Source: JANOYJ01 sp963792485
GTDB taxonomy: Bacteria; Pseudomonadota; Alphaproteobacteria; Rhizobiales; Rhizobiaceae
Direction: 5' to 3'
Assembly: GCA_963792485.1 (NCBI GenBank)
Contig: CAWBWL010000014.1
Span: 124,001-188,000, forward strand
Length of the DNA: 64,000 nt
Of this stretch, positions 15,071-24,308 are shown in pieces. Under the pieces are notes generated by a model that saw nothing but the letters and a program-made list of their open reading frames with translations, did not search any database and had not been told where the DNA came from. The translations under genes and the position numbers were made by a program. Numbering within the stretch: the stretch's first letter is position 1; the number at the start of each line of letters is the position of its first letter.

Positions 15071-16108
15071 CTAACCGGTGCTGACGCCAGCTGGCACCGC
15101 TCCCGTTGACCTCCTTATGCACAGCGCAGGCGCAGTCACAAAATGCGCCTCCACCTGCCGCCCGTCGATCCGCTCAATCAACAGCTCCGCCGCCTTTTGG
15201 CCGAGCAGATGGGCGGACTGGTCTATTGAGGTGAGAGAGAGCTGCGGCAGCTCGCATATGCGGGAATTGTCATAGCCGCAGACGGAAAGATCCTGCGGAA
15301 TGCGCAGCCCAAGCTCGCTGGCGGCGGACATGACGGTGAAGGCGACGGAGTCCATCCAGGCGAAAATGGCCGTTGGCCGGTCGGGCTGCTTGAGAAGATC
15401 AAGGATGGTGCGGCGGTCGTGCTCAACGCCGCCCAGATGCGTGGTCTCGCAGACCATTGCGTATTGCTCAAGACCATGCCCGCGCATCGCGTCGTGATAG
15501 CCCTTGAGACGCATGGCTGGAGGGTTGCTTTCGCTGGCTTCGAACAATCGCTCCATGCCGATATGGGCAATGCGCTTGTGACCAAGGCCGACGAAATGAT
15601 CGACAATCACATGCGCGCCCGCCTCGTCGTCATTGTTGACGGTGTCAAACCCGCCGTTACGGTCGTGTCGGCCGATAATGACCGTCGGGACATGTTTGGC
15701 GACCCCGGAGAGATGGGCGTGGCTGAGCAGCGGCGCGATCATGATGAACCCGTCGAGCTTGCGGTCCATCATGGTGTCGATCAAACCGCTCTCGCTTCGC
15801 TCAGCCGAAAGGCGCACACCGAGCAGCGACTGATATTGTGTGCCTTCGAGCGCCTGAACAATGCCGTCCAGAATATCCGGATAGAAGGGATTGCGGATAT
15901 CGGGGAAGAGAATGCCGAGAGTGTAGGTCGAACCACGCAAGCCCCGCGCAGCAGTCTGCGGGCGGTAGGAGAGGTCGCTCATCGCGGCCTCCACCTTCTG
16001 GCGCATAGCGTCGGACAGGCCGTAAGCATTGCGCAAAACCTTGGAGACCGCGGCGCGCGACACGCCGGCTTTCTCCGCAACTTCGCTGATGGTCGCCCGT
16101 TTGTTCAA
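15071..16108 (-). CDS. LacI-family regulator of rhamnoside operon
   Basis: 345 residues. The N-terminal HTH (TISEVAEKAGVSRAAVSKVL) is followed by the hinge helix and a periplasmic-binding-like sugar domain (about 60-335) with LGILFPDIRNPFY and the C-terminal LSVCGYDNSRICEL. It is the last gene of the minus-strand operon, 11 bp after the second permease, so the regulator is made together with the transporter it probably represses. The inducer is likely a rhamnoside or rhamnose-like sugar, inferred from the GH78 gene. Confidence 0.94.
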   Translation of the reverse strand: MNKRATISEVAEKAGVSRAAVSKVLRNAYGLSDAMRQKVEAAMSDLSYRPQTAARGLRGSTYTLGILFPDIRNPFYPDILDGIVQALEGTQYQSLLGVRLSAERSESGLIDTMMDRKLDGFIMIAPLLSHAHLSGVAKHVPTVIIGRHDRNGGFDTVNNDDEAGAHVIVDHFVGLGHKRIAHIGMERLFEASESNPPAMRLKGYHDAMRGHGLEQYAMVCETTHLGGVEHDRRTILDLLKQPDRPTAIFAWMDSVAFTVMSAASELGLRIPQDLSVCGYDNSRICELPQLSLTSIDQSAHLLGQKAAELLIERIDGRQVEAHFVTAPALCIRRSTGAVPAGVSTG

Positions 16109-16119
16109 TGCAGCGCCTT

Positions 16120-16947
16120 TCAGCCTTTGACCCCGCCCGCCGTCATGCCGGCCACTATCTGCCGGTTGAAGAACACAAAGACGATCAAAGGGGGAATCGT
16201 GATCAGAAGAATGTTCATGAACAGCAAGTTGAACTGCGATTGGAACTGGCTCTGGAAGTTATACAGGGTCAGCTGCACCGTCACATTCTGCTTGCCCGGA
16301 AGGTAGTAGAGCGGATTGGTGAAATCGTTGAAAATGCCGACGGACTGGACCAGCACATTGGTGATGGTCACGGGCCGCAGCAGCGGGAAAATCACTTTGA
16401 AGAACACCTGCCACGGATTGGCGCCTTCGATGATGGCGGCCTCGTCCAGTTCGCGCGGTATGGAGGCGAAGAAAGCGCGGTAGAGCAGGACCGAAAATGA
16501 CAGTCCGTAAGCGACCTGGATCAGGATCATGCCGGAAATGGTCTTGAACAGGCCGATCTGCTGGAGCACCCAAATGGTCGGAACGACGGCGGGAGGGATC
16601 ATCAGCCCGGCGAGCACAAAGCCGTAAATCACATTATTCCAGCTTGAGCGGCGGCGCTGAAGAACAAAGCCGACCATCGCGCCGAAGACGACAAGGATGG
16701 CGACGGAGCCGACCGTGATGATGATCGAATTCAAATAGGCGGTCAAAAGCATATAGTCGCGCGCCTTCACGACCTCGACCAGATTGTCCCAGAACATGAA
16801 TTTGGCGGGCAGCGAGAAGCTCATGAACGAGGCTTCCTGCTTTGACTTCAGCGCCATCAGCGCGATGAAGATGAACGGCAGGATGAAAACGACAAAGGTG
16901 ACGGCGATACCCACAGCGCCTTCCCAAGTGCGGCGGCGGCTTTTCAT
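16120..16947 (-). CDS. Sugar ABC transporter permease (MalG type)
   Basis: 275 residues with six predicted membrane helices and the EAA loop for ATPase contact (ELDEAAIIEGANPWQVFFKV). It is a CUT1-family inner permease. It overlaps the upstream permease by 4 bp. No ATP-binding subunit is encoded in this operon, so a shared MsmX/UgpC-type ATPase from elsewhere must serve it; the one at 27716 is a candidate. Confidence 0.93.
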   Translation of the reverse strand: MKSRRRTWEGAVGIAVTFVVFILPFIFIALMALKSKQEASFMSFSLPAKFMFWDNLVEVVKARDYMLLTAYLNSIIITVGSVAILVVFGAMVGFVLQRRRSSWNNVIYGFVLAGLMIPPAVVPTIWVLQQIGLFKTISGMILIQVAYGLSFSVLLYRAFFASIPRELDEAAIIEGANPWQVFFKVIFPLLRPVTITNVLVQSVGIFNDFTNPLYYLPGKQNVTVQLTLYNFQSQFQSQFNLLFMNILLITIPPLIVFVFFNRQIVAGMTAGGVKG

Positions 16948-17804
16948 TGCTGCACCTCGCGGCGGTTGAAGTAGAAGGTCAGCGGCATGATGATGAGCGC
17001 AATCAGGGCGAACAGGATCACATTGCCAGCAGTGGATAAGCCGTAAAATCCGGCTTGGTACTGTTTGTAGACAACGCTTGCCAGGACATCCGACGAGAAG
17101 CCCGGCCCGCCGCGCGTCATCGACCAGATCAGGTCGAAGGAGCGCAGGCCGCCGATCAGCGACAGGGTGATGACGGTGACGGTCGCGGGACGCACCAGCG
17201 GCACGGTTATTTTCCAGAACATCTGGCGGCGCGAGGCGCCCTCAATGCTGGCGGCTTCGTAATAGTCCTGATTGATCGTGGCGAGGCCGGCTATGTAGAT
17301 CAGCGTTGCGAGCCCGATGCCTTTCCACACATCGACAAGCGCCACGGAAAAGAGCGCGAGGTCCGGATTGACGAGCCAGCCCGGGCCGGCGATGCCGACC
17401 GCGGCGAGCGCGACATTGAGCATGCCCTTTGTCGGATGCATGAGGGCCGAAAATGTGAGGCCGACGCCGATGGTCGAGACGAGCACCGGAAAGAAGATGA
17501 CGTTTCGCATCAACCCTTGCGCAAACACGCCGCTGGTCAAATAGACCGCGAGGACAAGCCCGAGCGCGGATTTGATGCCGGAGGTGACAACGGCGTAGAT
17601 GAGCGTGTTGCCGAGGCCCTGGAGCAGGAACGGCTCGGAGAAAAACTGGCGGTAATTGTCAAGCCCGATGAAGGTGGCAGTCGTCAGATCCCAGCGCGTC
17701 AGGCTGAACCAGAACGAGGCGACTGTCGGCAATAAATACAGCACCGCGTAGACAATGGCGGCGGGCAGGATGAACCAGTAGGGATAGGCCGCGCGCGCAT
17801 TCAC
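16944..17804 (-). CDS. Sugar ABC transporter permease (MalF type)
   Basis: The ATG at 17819 has no spaced ribosome site, while the GTG at 17804 has GGAGGG with 7-8 bp spacing, so I choose GTG (286 residues). Six membrane helices and an EAA loop (YYEAASIEGASRRQMFWKIT) mark a CUT1 permease. It pairs with the next permease in a 4-bp overlap and follows the solute-binding protein gene after an intercistronic hairpin. Confidence 0.92.
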   Translation of the reverse strand: MNARAAYPYWFILPAAIVYAVLYLLPTVASFWFSLTRWDLTTATFIGLDNYRQFFSEPFLLQGLGNTLIYAVVTSGIKSALGLVLAVYLTSGVFAQGLMRNVIFFPVLVSTIGVGLTFSALMHPTKGMLNVALAAVGIAGPGWLVNPDLALFSVALVDVWKGIGLATLIYIAGLATINQDYYEAASIEGASRRQMFWKITVPLVRPATVTVITLSLIGGLRSFDLIWSMTRGGPGFSSDVLASVVYKQYQAGFYGLSTAGNVILFALIALIIMPLTFYFNRREVQQ

Positions 17805-17820
17805 GATAACACCCTCCATC

Positions 17821-17842
17821 CCCCACCCCGGTTAGGGTGGGG
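17821..17842 (-). other. Intercistronic hairpin between binding protein and permease
   Basis: CCCCACCC (17821-17828) pairs with GGGTGGGG (17835-17842) across a 6-nt loop. There is no T-run in the direction of transcription, so it looks like a processing/stability hairpin that would raise binding protein over permease, not a terminator. Confidence 0.6.
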
Positions 17843-17863
17843 GTTGTATTGAAATGGAATGAA

Positions 17864-19138
17864 TTACCAGTTCGGCAGGCCGAGCTGCTTGGCCTGTTTC
17901 TCGACATCCTTGTCGTACAGCGCCGCAGCCTCCGCCGCCGGGCGGATGCCGGAGCCGACTTCGACAGTCAGCTGCTCAAGATTCGGACCCTTGATCGGGG
18001 AGACAAACTCGAGGGCTGGCGCGGTCAGGCCGGCTTGGAAATAGGGCAGCATGTCAGCGACCGAAGGGGGAACGTCGGCGGGCAGGCCGCAATCCTTGAT
18101 GAGGTATGGGCCGGTCGCGCCATTGGCGTCCTGCATGAGTTTGCAGCCTTCGGCAGAGGCAACAAACGCCAGGAACTTCTTGGCCGCGTCAATGTTGGCG
18201 CTCTTGGACGGGATATACATGCCCCCCGGCATCCACACGGTCAGCCCGTTCTTGGCCGCGTCATCGCCCGGCTGGGCGAAGAAGCCGACATCGTTGACCT
18301 TGTCGGGGAAGTTCTGCTTGATGTTGCCGAGCGCGAATGTGAGCATCGGATAATGCGCCGCTTCGCCATTCGCCACCATCCGCACGCCATCGTCGAAAGT
18401 TGCCGCGCCGAAGTCGGCATTCAGATATCCAGCCTTGTTGACCTGCTCGAGATATTCAAATCCCTTCACGGCCGCGGGCGTCGTCGCGTATTTGGCCTTG
18501 TTGCCGGTATAGTCGGCCGCAAAATTCGGCACGGCAGCCTGCACATTGTAAAAGTCCGCAAGAACGAAAAGCTGGCTTGACCATGTGTCCTTATAGGTCT
18601 GCGCCACGGCGACTTTTCCGGCCGCTTTGATCTTTTCATTATTGGCCATGAACTCGGCCCAGGTCTTGGGCACGGAAAGGCCCAGCTCTTTGTAGATCGG
18701 CTTGTTGTAGTAAATGCCGCCGCCCATCGCCGCGCCGAACGGGACGCCGCGCACCATGCCGTCGGTCGAGGTCACGACCGGCTTGAAGCTGTCGACCACG
18801 CCGCCCTGAATGTCTGAGAGGTCGGCGAGATTTTGCACCGGGTTCAGCGCCTGAAACAGCGAGCCGGAATTATACTGGAAAATGTCGGTCATTTCGCCGG
18901 TGGACAGCCGGGTCTTGACCAGATTGTCGCCTTCCGCGCCGCCGGGACGGCTCTCGAGCTCAAATGTCACATCGGCATTTGCGGCCGTGTAGGCCTTGGT
19001 CAGGGCTTCCAGCGCCTTGGTGGTTTCCTCATTGCCGTCCGAGCTGATCGACAGCTTGGTCTCCGCCCATGCGGGCGACAAGCTCATCAGGGTTCCTGCA
19101 GCTGCGCAAAGCAGCATGCGCCGTGTCAGATTCATCAT
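17864..19138 (-). CDS. Sugar ABC transporter solute-binding protein
   Basis: 424 residues with a signal peptide (MMNLTRRMLLCAAAGTLMSL, then AWAE) and the family-1 extracellular solute-binding fold (AYTAANADVTFELESRPGG near the N-terminus). It is the periplasmic receptor of the rhamnoside importer. GGAGG lies 8-10 bp before the ATG. The start overlaps the rhamnosidase stop (ATGATGA). The ligand is inferred from the adjacent GH78 gene only. Confidence 0.93.
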   Translation of the reverse strand: MMNLTRRMLLCAAAGTLMSLSPAWAETKLSISSDGNEETTKALEALTKAYTAANADVTFELESRPGGAEGDNLVKTRLSTGEMTDIFQYNSGSLFQALNPVQNLADLSDIQGGVVDSFKPVVTSTDGMVRGVPFGAAMGGGIYYNKPIYKELGLSVPKTWAEFMANNEKIKAAGKVAVAQTYKDTWSSQLFVLADFYNVQAAVPNFAADYTGNKAKYATTPAAVKGFEYLEQVNKAGYLNADFGAATFDDGVRMVANGEAAHYPMLTFALGNIKQNFPDKVNDVGFFAQPGDDAAKNGLTVWMPGGMYIPSKSANIDAAKKFLAFVASAEGCKLMQDANGATGPYLIKDCGLPADVPPSVADMLPYFQAGLTAPALEFVSPIKGPNLEQLTVEVGSGIRPAAEAAALYDKDVEKQAKQLGLPNW

Positions 19139-21520
19139 TTGGTCTTCCTCCTTGTTGATGACTTCACCGCCCGCGCTGTGCGGAAGACGAGTTCATGTGT
19201 TCCGGCTGAAAGCCTGGGCGCTTTGGCGGCGCTCTTTCTCCCGTCAACCGAAATGAGTTGAATGCCATGCTCAGGGCGCACGCTCGCTCGCGCGCCCTCG
19301 GGAATGGTGACGACGTAATGAGCCATGTCGCCCTTCAGCGTCCAAGAAGCCTCAACGCGCCCATGGCGGCATTCATGCCAGGCTTTGACCGGCGACAGTG
19401 CGGGCAGAAAGTTCGGGCTGATGATGATCTCGTCAAAGCCCGGCCTGGCGGGGGATGGCGCGATGCCGGCCACATTTTCGAACAGCCATTGGCATACCGC
19501 GCCATAGGCATAATGGTTGTAGCTATTCATGTCGGGATCGTAGATCGAGCCGTCCGGCGCAAGCGCGTCCCAGCGCTCCCAGATCGTCGTCGCCCCGCGC
19601 TCGACCTGATAGAGCCAGCCGGGAACCCTGCGGTTGAGAAACACCTTCTCGGCCAGATCAAGCAGGCCCAGCTTTGTGAGCGCCGGCAAAAGCGCGGGCG
19701 TTCCGATGAAGCCGGTGCCGATCAAATAGTCCGCATCGATAATGATTTGGCGAAAGTAACCCTTAGCCGCCTCCGCATATTTTGCAGGCACCAGATCGTA
19801 GAGAAAGGCCAGCGCATAGGAAGTCTGGTCGTTGTGCGCCAGGCGGCCCGATGGGCTGAAGAACTCATGCACAAACGCCTTTTTGATATCCGCGAAACGT
19901 TTCCGCAGGGCTGCGGCTTCCGCAGTCCTGCCGATCAGTTTGGCGATGTTTGCGGCAAGCTGCGTTGAAATCGCGTGATAGAGCGTGGCGGCGCATTCGT
20001 CGCTGATCGTCGGGCGCGGCTTGCGGTTGTCGCCGACCGGCTGCAGCCAGTCGCCGAAGGTAAAGCCGTGGCTGCCCCAGCGCGATGACGGACGGATGAG
20101 CGGGCCGTCCGAGATGTTCCACAGATAGTCCAGCCATTTGAGCATGGCGGGAAAACACTCGGCCAGCACACCCTTGTCGCCATAGTGCAAATAGAGCTGC
20201 CAGGGGATGATGATGATCGCATCGCCCCATCCGGTCGAACCTGCCCAGTCTCCGCTTCTGGCCAGCTGATCCGGCCGCGTCGGGTCTGACATCGGGTGCA
20301 GGCGCGTCGGGTCTGGCGAGAAGTGCGGTATAGCGCCGTCCTTGCGTTGATCGGCCATGACATCGCGCAGAAATTTGCGCAGGAAGCTCTGCGAGTCCGC
20401 GAGCCAGCAGGCCGTGCCGGCAAACACTTGCGCATCCCCCGTCCAGCCGAGCCGCTCGTCGCGCTGAGGGCAGTCGGTCGGCACCTCGACAAAGTTCGAG
20501 CGCTGCGACCAGAGCGTATTGAGGACCAGCCGGTTGACCGCCTTGTCGCCGCACTCAAATCCACCCGCCTGCACCGGAACGGAGCTGATCGGCACAAAGA
20601 TGATTGATGTGATCCTGGCCTTGCCTTTCACTTTGATCCGCGCATAGCGGAAGCCCATGAATGTGAAGAGAGGCGCGTAGGTTTCCGCGCCGCCGCCTTT
20701 CAATGTGTAGACAAGCTGCGCCCGCGCCGAGCGGTAGTTGCGATTGTCGAAATGGCGATTGGGCCCGAGGATTTCCGAGTGCTCGACCGTGACCACAGCG
20801 CCCGCTTCCCCCTCCACGGTGAAGCGCACATAACCTGCCGCATTTTGCCCGAAATCATGAACAGTGCGGCCTTCCTCATCCGCCCAGCTTTCAACGGAAA
20901 GGAGCGGCTCAAGCTCTTTCACTGCGCCGGTTTCGTGCGGCACCAGCAGTCTGGTCTTGAATGCCAGCACCTCGACGCCGGCGCTTTCCTTCAAGACTCT
21001 CAAGGCGTGCGTCGTAATCCTCGCCATAATAAATGCCTGAAGCGGTGACCGGCAGCGCACCGCTTTTCCAGCTTTCATCCGTCTTGAGCAGCACGTCCTT
21101 GCCAGCCGCAATCTCCGCAATCGCACCGATCCGCTCACCATAGCAGTTGAAGATCGGATTGTTCTTCCACAGCAGCTGCGAGCGGAACCATCCATCCGCC
21201 AGCCAGATCTCGATACGGTTTGCGCCGGGTTTCAAGAGGTCCGCGACGGGATAGGATTGGTAGGCGATGCGGTGATCGTAATTGGTCCAGCCGGGCGTCA
21301 GAAGGTCAGCGCCGGCGCGCGTGCCGTTGATGAAGCAGCGGTAAAGGCCCTGCGCGGAAATATGGAGGACGGCGTCAGCCGGCACGGAGGCAAGCTCGAA
21401 CACCTTGCTGACAAAACTCGCCGGCGTCCCTTGGCCGCGATCGGCAAGCGGCGCGATCATTTGGGCAGTGAACTTGCGCGCCAAAGCGGACGCCGCACTC
21501 CCGACTGCGCGAACATTCAT
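19135..21520 (-). pseudogene. Alpha-L-rhamnosidase (GH78), one frameshift
   Basis: Two overlapping frames make one GH78 enzyme of about 794 residues, the usual size. The N-terminal part starts at ATG 21520 (GGGAGGAGAGCCGGA in front) and carries the beta-sandwich domain (LYRCFINGTRAGADLLTPGW, then WLADGWFRSQLLWKNN). After YYGEDYDARLESL the frame moves by one base, near 20985-21015, and continues as KESAGVEVLAFKTRLL through the (alpha/alpha)6 catalytic domain with CPQRDERLGWTGDAQVF, the signature acidic segment. It should release L-rhamnose from glycosides; I see no signal peptide, so it is probably cytoplasmic after uptake. One extra base explains the break. Given similar breaks elsewhere in the window, a sequence error is as likely as a true pseudogene. 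Confidence 0.88.
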
Positions 21521-21699
21521 TCCGGCTCTCCTCCCAGATTGCCAGCGGTGTAGCCCCACACCTTTAATCGAAGTGTAGACCGGTTTACATCTTTGTAAAG
21601 CGGTATTTTTGAGCTCTGCCAGCGTCTCCCGCACGGGTGATGAAACGCATCCGCCATTAGTCTAGGACAAGCGCGAAGGGCGCTGGATTGGAGACGAAA

Positions 21700-22029
21700 A
21701 TGAAAACGGCAATCGCAATCCTGGGCGCGCTTATGGTTCTTGGATCAGTCGGGGTGAGCGAGGCAAAGCCTAAACGCGCCGATGGCGGGCAATGCGATTC
21801 CACTGGCACCGGCCGAAAGACCGGCAAGGATGAGCAGGGTAATAAGATGGATTGCCTTTGGGACACATGCACCTTTACCCAATGCGACACGAGCGGCGGC
21901 ACCGTCAGCAATTGCGTGAAGAAGACCGAGTACTCCAATGCGCGGGACTGCAAGGCGGTTGCAAAAGGCGGGGTCAAGGGCACGCGTGATCCGGGCAAGG
22001 TGAAGGGCGTGCTGCAAAAGATACAGTGA
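21700..22029 (+). CDS. Small secreted Cys-rich hypothetical protein
   Basis: 109 residues from the ATG at 21700 (GGAGACGAAA in front; an ATG at 21688 also exists). A signal peptide (MKTAIAILGALMVLGSVGVS, then EAKP) is clear. The mature ~85 residues are basic and contain six Cys (in GGQC, KMDCLWDTC, TQCD, SNCVKK and RDCKAV), consistent with three disulfides. I do not recognise the family. It stands alone between the rhamnoside operon and acuI. Confidence 0.72.
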   Translation: MKTAIAILGALMVLGSVGVSEAKPKRADGGQCDSTGTGRKTGKDEQGNKMDCLWDTCTFTQCDTSGGTVSNCVKKTEYSNARDCKAVAKGGVKGTRDPGKVKGVLQKIQ

Positions 22030-22101
22030 CCGCAGGCGACGCTGGCTTGGCTTCATGCGCGGCGCGCCATAGGGTGGCGTGAAACAGTCTGGAGCCAAGT
22101 C

Positions 22102-23088
22102 ATGACCTTCACCGCCCTAGTTGTCGATCGCGCCGAAGACGGGACAATATCGCAAGCCGTTCGCGACCTTGACGACAGCACATTGCCCGAGGGCGATGTC
22201 ACGGTCGCGGTCGAATACTCCACGGTCAATTACAAAGACGGCCTTTGCCTGACAGGGCAGGGCGGACTGGTGCGCACCTATCCGCATGTGCCGGGCATTG
22301 ATTTTGCCGGAACTGTCGAAACGTCTGCGGATGCCAGATACAAACCTGGGGACAAGGTCATCCTCACTGGCTGGCGGGTCGGCGAAGTGCGCTGGGGCGG
22401 ATACGCGACGCGGGCGCGCGTGTCAGCCGATTGGCTTGTGCCTTTGCCGGACGGACTGACAACACGGCAAGCCATGGCCGTTGGCACGGCGGGGCTGACT
22501 GCGGTTTTGGCTCTGCAAGCGCTCGAAGCGCATGGGCTGACGCCGGACAAGGGCGAGGTTCTCGTCACAGGCGCTGCGGGCGGCGTTGGTTCCGTCGCTG
22601 TCGCAGTTCTGGCAAATTGCGGCTATCAGGTCGCCGCCGTCACGGGGCGCCCGCAGACCGAAGCCTATCTCAAGGGATTGGGAGCGGCCCGCATTGTTCC
22701 GCGCGCCGAACTTGCAGAAACCGTCAAGCGTCCGCTGGAAAGCGAGGCATGGGCCGGGTGCATAGACGCGGTCGGCGGCGCGATGCTGGCGCGCGTGCTG
22801 GGGCAGATGAAATATGGGGGATCGGTTGCCGCCGTAGGGCTTGCGGGAGGAACCAGCCTTCCGGCCACGGTCATCCCGTTTCTGCTGCGCGGGGTAAACC
22901 TGCTCGGCATAGACTCGGTGATGCAGCCCTATGGAAACCGGGTCAAAGCCTGGGACAAGATTGCATCGGACCTTCCTCTGGCAAAGCTGGAGGCCATGGT
23001 GAGCGAGGCAAAGCTCCCAGATTTGCCGCGCATCGGAGGCGAAATTCTGCGCGGGGAGGTGAAGGGCCGGGTAGTTGTCGCGCTCTGA
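22102..23088 (+). CDS. acuI: AcuI/YhdH-type NADPH-dependent acrylyl-CoA reductase
   Basis: 328 residues of the zinc-free MDR superfamily. The N-terminal domain has VEYSTVNYKDGLCLTGQGG and PHVPGIDFAGTV; the Rossmann fold has VTGAAGGVGSVAVAVLA; the C-terminus has NLLGIDSVMQPYGNRVKAW, characteristic of the YhdH/AcuI group. These enzymes reduce acryloyl-CoA to propionyl-CoA, detoxifying a reactive intermediate of DMSP and 3-hydroxypropionate breakdown. It is monocistronic here, with no DMSP genes beside it. Confidence 0.9.
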   Translation: MTFTALVVDRAEDGTISQAVRDLDDSTLPEGDVTVAVEYSTVNYKDGLCLTGQGGLVRTYPHVPGIDFAGTVETSADARYKPGDKVILTGWRVGEVRWGGYATRARVSADWLVPLPDGLTTRQAMAVGTAGLTAVLALQALEAHGLTPDKGEVLVTGAAGGVGSVAVAVLANCGYQVAAVTGRPQTEAYLKGLGAARIVPRAELAETVKRPLESEAWAGCIDAVGGAMLARVLGQMKYGGSVAAVGLAGGTSLPATVIPFLLRGVNLLGIDSVMQPYGNRVKAWDKIASDLPLAKLEAMVSEAKLPDLPRIGGEILRGEVKGRVVVAL

Positions 23089-23135
23089 GTTCTTGTAGCC
23101 GAAGACTTACATATCAACTCCAAATATGATGTTTC

Positions 23136-23168
23136 TGGGCAATAATTCACTGATTGAATATTTGCCCA
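23136..23168 (+). promoter_or_regulatory. Candidate SorC-regulator operator (own gene)
   Basis: An imperfect inverted repeat: TGGGCAATAATTCA (23136-23149), a 5-bp centre, then TGAATATTTGCCCA (23155-23168), 12 of 14 positions symmetric. The half-site TGAATA-TTTGCCC is related to the half-sites upstream of the binding-protein gene at 24251-24285. It lies 41 bp before the regulator start, fitting autoregulation. Confidence 0.5.
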
Positions 23169-23209
23169 ATCCTGTTAGCGTGGCGGTCAAGAGGAGTTTT
23201 GTGTGAAAA

Positions 23210-24169
23210 ATGAGCCTGCGTGCGGAGAGCGGCAATACACGTCTGGATGACGCGGCGCGGGCGGGATGGCTCTATTACATTGCGGGAAAAACCCAAGAGG
23301 AAATCGCCGTCAAGCTCGGCGTCTCGCGCCAGTCCGCACAGCGCCTTGTCTCGCTCGCCATGTCCGAGGGGTTGGTCAAGGTCAGGCTCGAGCATCCGAT
23401 TGCCAACTGCCTCGAACTTGCCGAGCGGCTGAAGGCAGCATTCGGGCTGGACCTTGCAGAAGTGGTTCCGAGCGATGAAACCTCGACCTCCACCACAATC
23501 GGCGTCGCGCAGGCCGCCTCGATGGAGATCGAAAAATGGCTGCGCTCGCCCGAACCAATTGTCATGGCGGTGGGCACCGGCCGCACCTTGAAGGCGGCAA
23601 TTGACCAGCTTCCCAAGATGGACTGTCCGCAGCACCGGATTGTGTCCCTGACCGGCAATATCACGCCGGACGGCTCCGCGGCGATCTACAATGTCATTTT
23701 CGACCTCGCCGGACGGGTTAAGGCCCGTTCCTTCCCCATGCCGCTGCCGGTTTTCGCCTCGTCCCGCGAGGAGCGCGACCTGCTGCATCAGCAGCCCATG
23801 ATCAAAACGACGCTGGATCTCGCCGCCCAGGCGAACGTGACCTTTCTCGGTATCGGCGAACTCGATGACGACGCACCACTTTTTGTCGATGGGTTCATCA
23901 CCGCTGCAGAGTTGCGCGCTCTGCAAAAGAGCGGCGGCGTTGGCGAAATCGTCGGCTGGTCGTTTGACCGCAGTGGCCGCTTCATCGACGGCCTCACCAA
24001 TGACCGCGTCGCCTCCGCACCGCTTCCGTCACGCGAAAAGTCGCTGGTGATCGCGATTGCCAAGGGGCAAAGGAAACTCGCTGGCATTTCCGGCGCCATC
24101 CGCCGCCGCATCATCAATGGCTTGATCACGGACGAACTGACCGCAGAGGCGCTTCTGGCTGAAAAGTAG
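23210..24169 (+). CDS. SorC/DeoR-type sugar-binding transcriptional regulator
   Basis: 319 residues. The HTH is near the N-terminus (KTQEEIAVKLGVSRQSAQRL); the rest (about 60-315) is the SorC C-terminal sugar-phosphate-binding domain, with VMAVGTGRTLKAAIDQL and VTFLGIGELDDDAP. It precedes the polyol ABC operon and should control it, probably responding to a polyol or sugar phosphate. GAGGAG lies 13 bp before the ATG. Similar inverted repeats before its own gene and before the transporter genes support this. Confidence 0.93.
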   Translation: MSLRAESGNTRLDDAARAGWLYYIAGKTQEEIAVKLGVSRQSAQRLVSLAMSEGLVKVRLEHPIANCLELAERLKAAFGLDLAEVVPSDETSTSTTIGVAQAASMEIEKWLRSPEPIVMAVGTGRTLKAAIDQLPKMDCPQHRIVSLTGNITPDGSAAIYNVIFDLAGRVKARSFPMPLPVFASSREERDLLHQQPMIKTTLDLAAQANVTFLGIGELDDDAPLFVDGFITAAELRALQKSGGVGEIVGWSFDRSGRFIDGLTNDRVASAPLPSREKSLVIAIAKGQRKLAGISGAIRRRIINGLITDELTAEALLAEK

Positions 24170-24231
24170 CCCTCTTTCGCAGCTGCACATTTTCCGCAGC
24201 GTAATTGGTGCAATGCAGCAACGAAAATGTC

Positions 24232-24260
24232 TTGACTCGATTTTCGCAAGGTGAGTAATT
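24232..24260 (+). promoter_or_regulatory. Candidate promoter of polyol transport operon
   Basis: TTGACT (24232-24237), 17 bp, then GTAATT (24255-24260). The -10 half is weak but falls inside the inverted repeat at 24251-24285, as expected for a repressor-controlled promoter. Confidence 0.4.
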
Positions 24261-24285
24261 GCCCAAAGCCAAGGCAAATGCTCAC
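24251..24285 (+). promoter_or_regulatory. Candidate SorC-regulator operator (transport operon)
   Basis: GTGAGTAATTGCC (24251-24263) and GGCAAATGCTCAC (24273-24285) form an inverted repeat with a 9-bp centre, 11 of 13 positions symmetric. The half-site resembles that before the regulator gene, though in the opposite arrangement around the dyad. Confidence 0.5.
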
Positions 24286-24308
24286 TTTGGCACTTTGGGA
24301 GGAATTCA

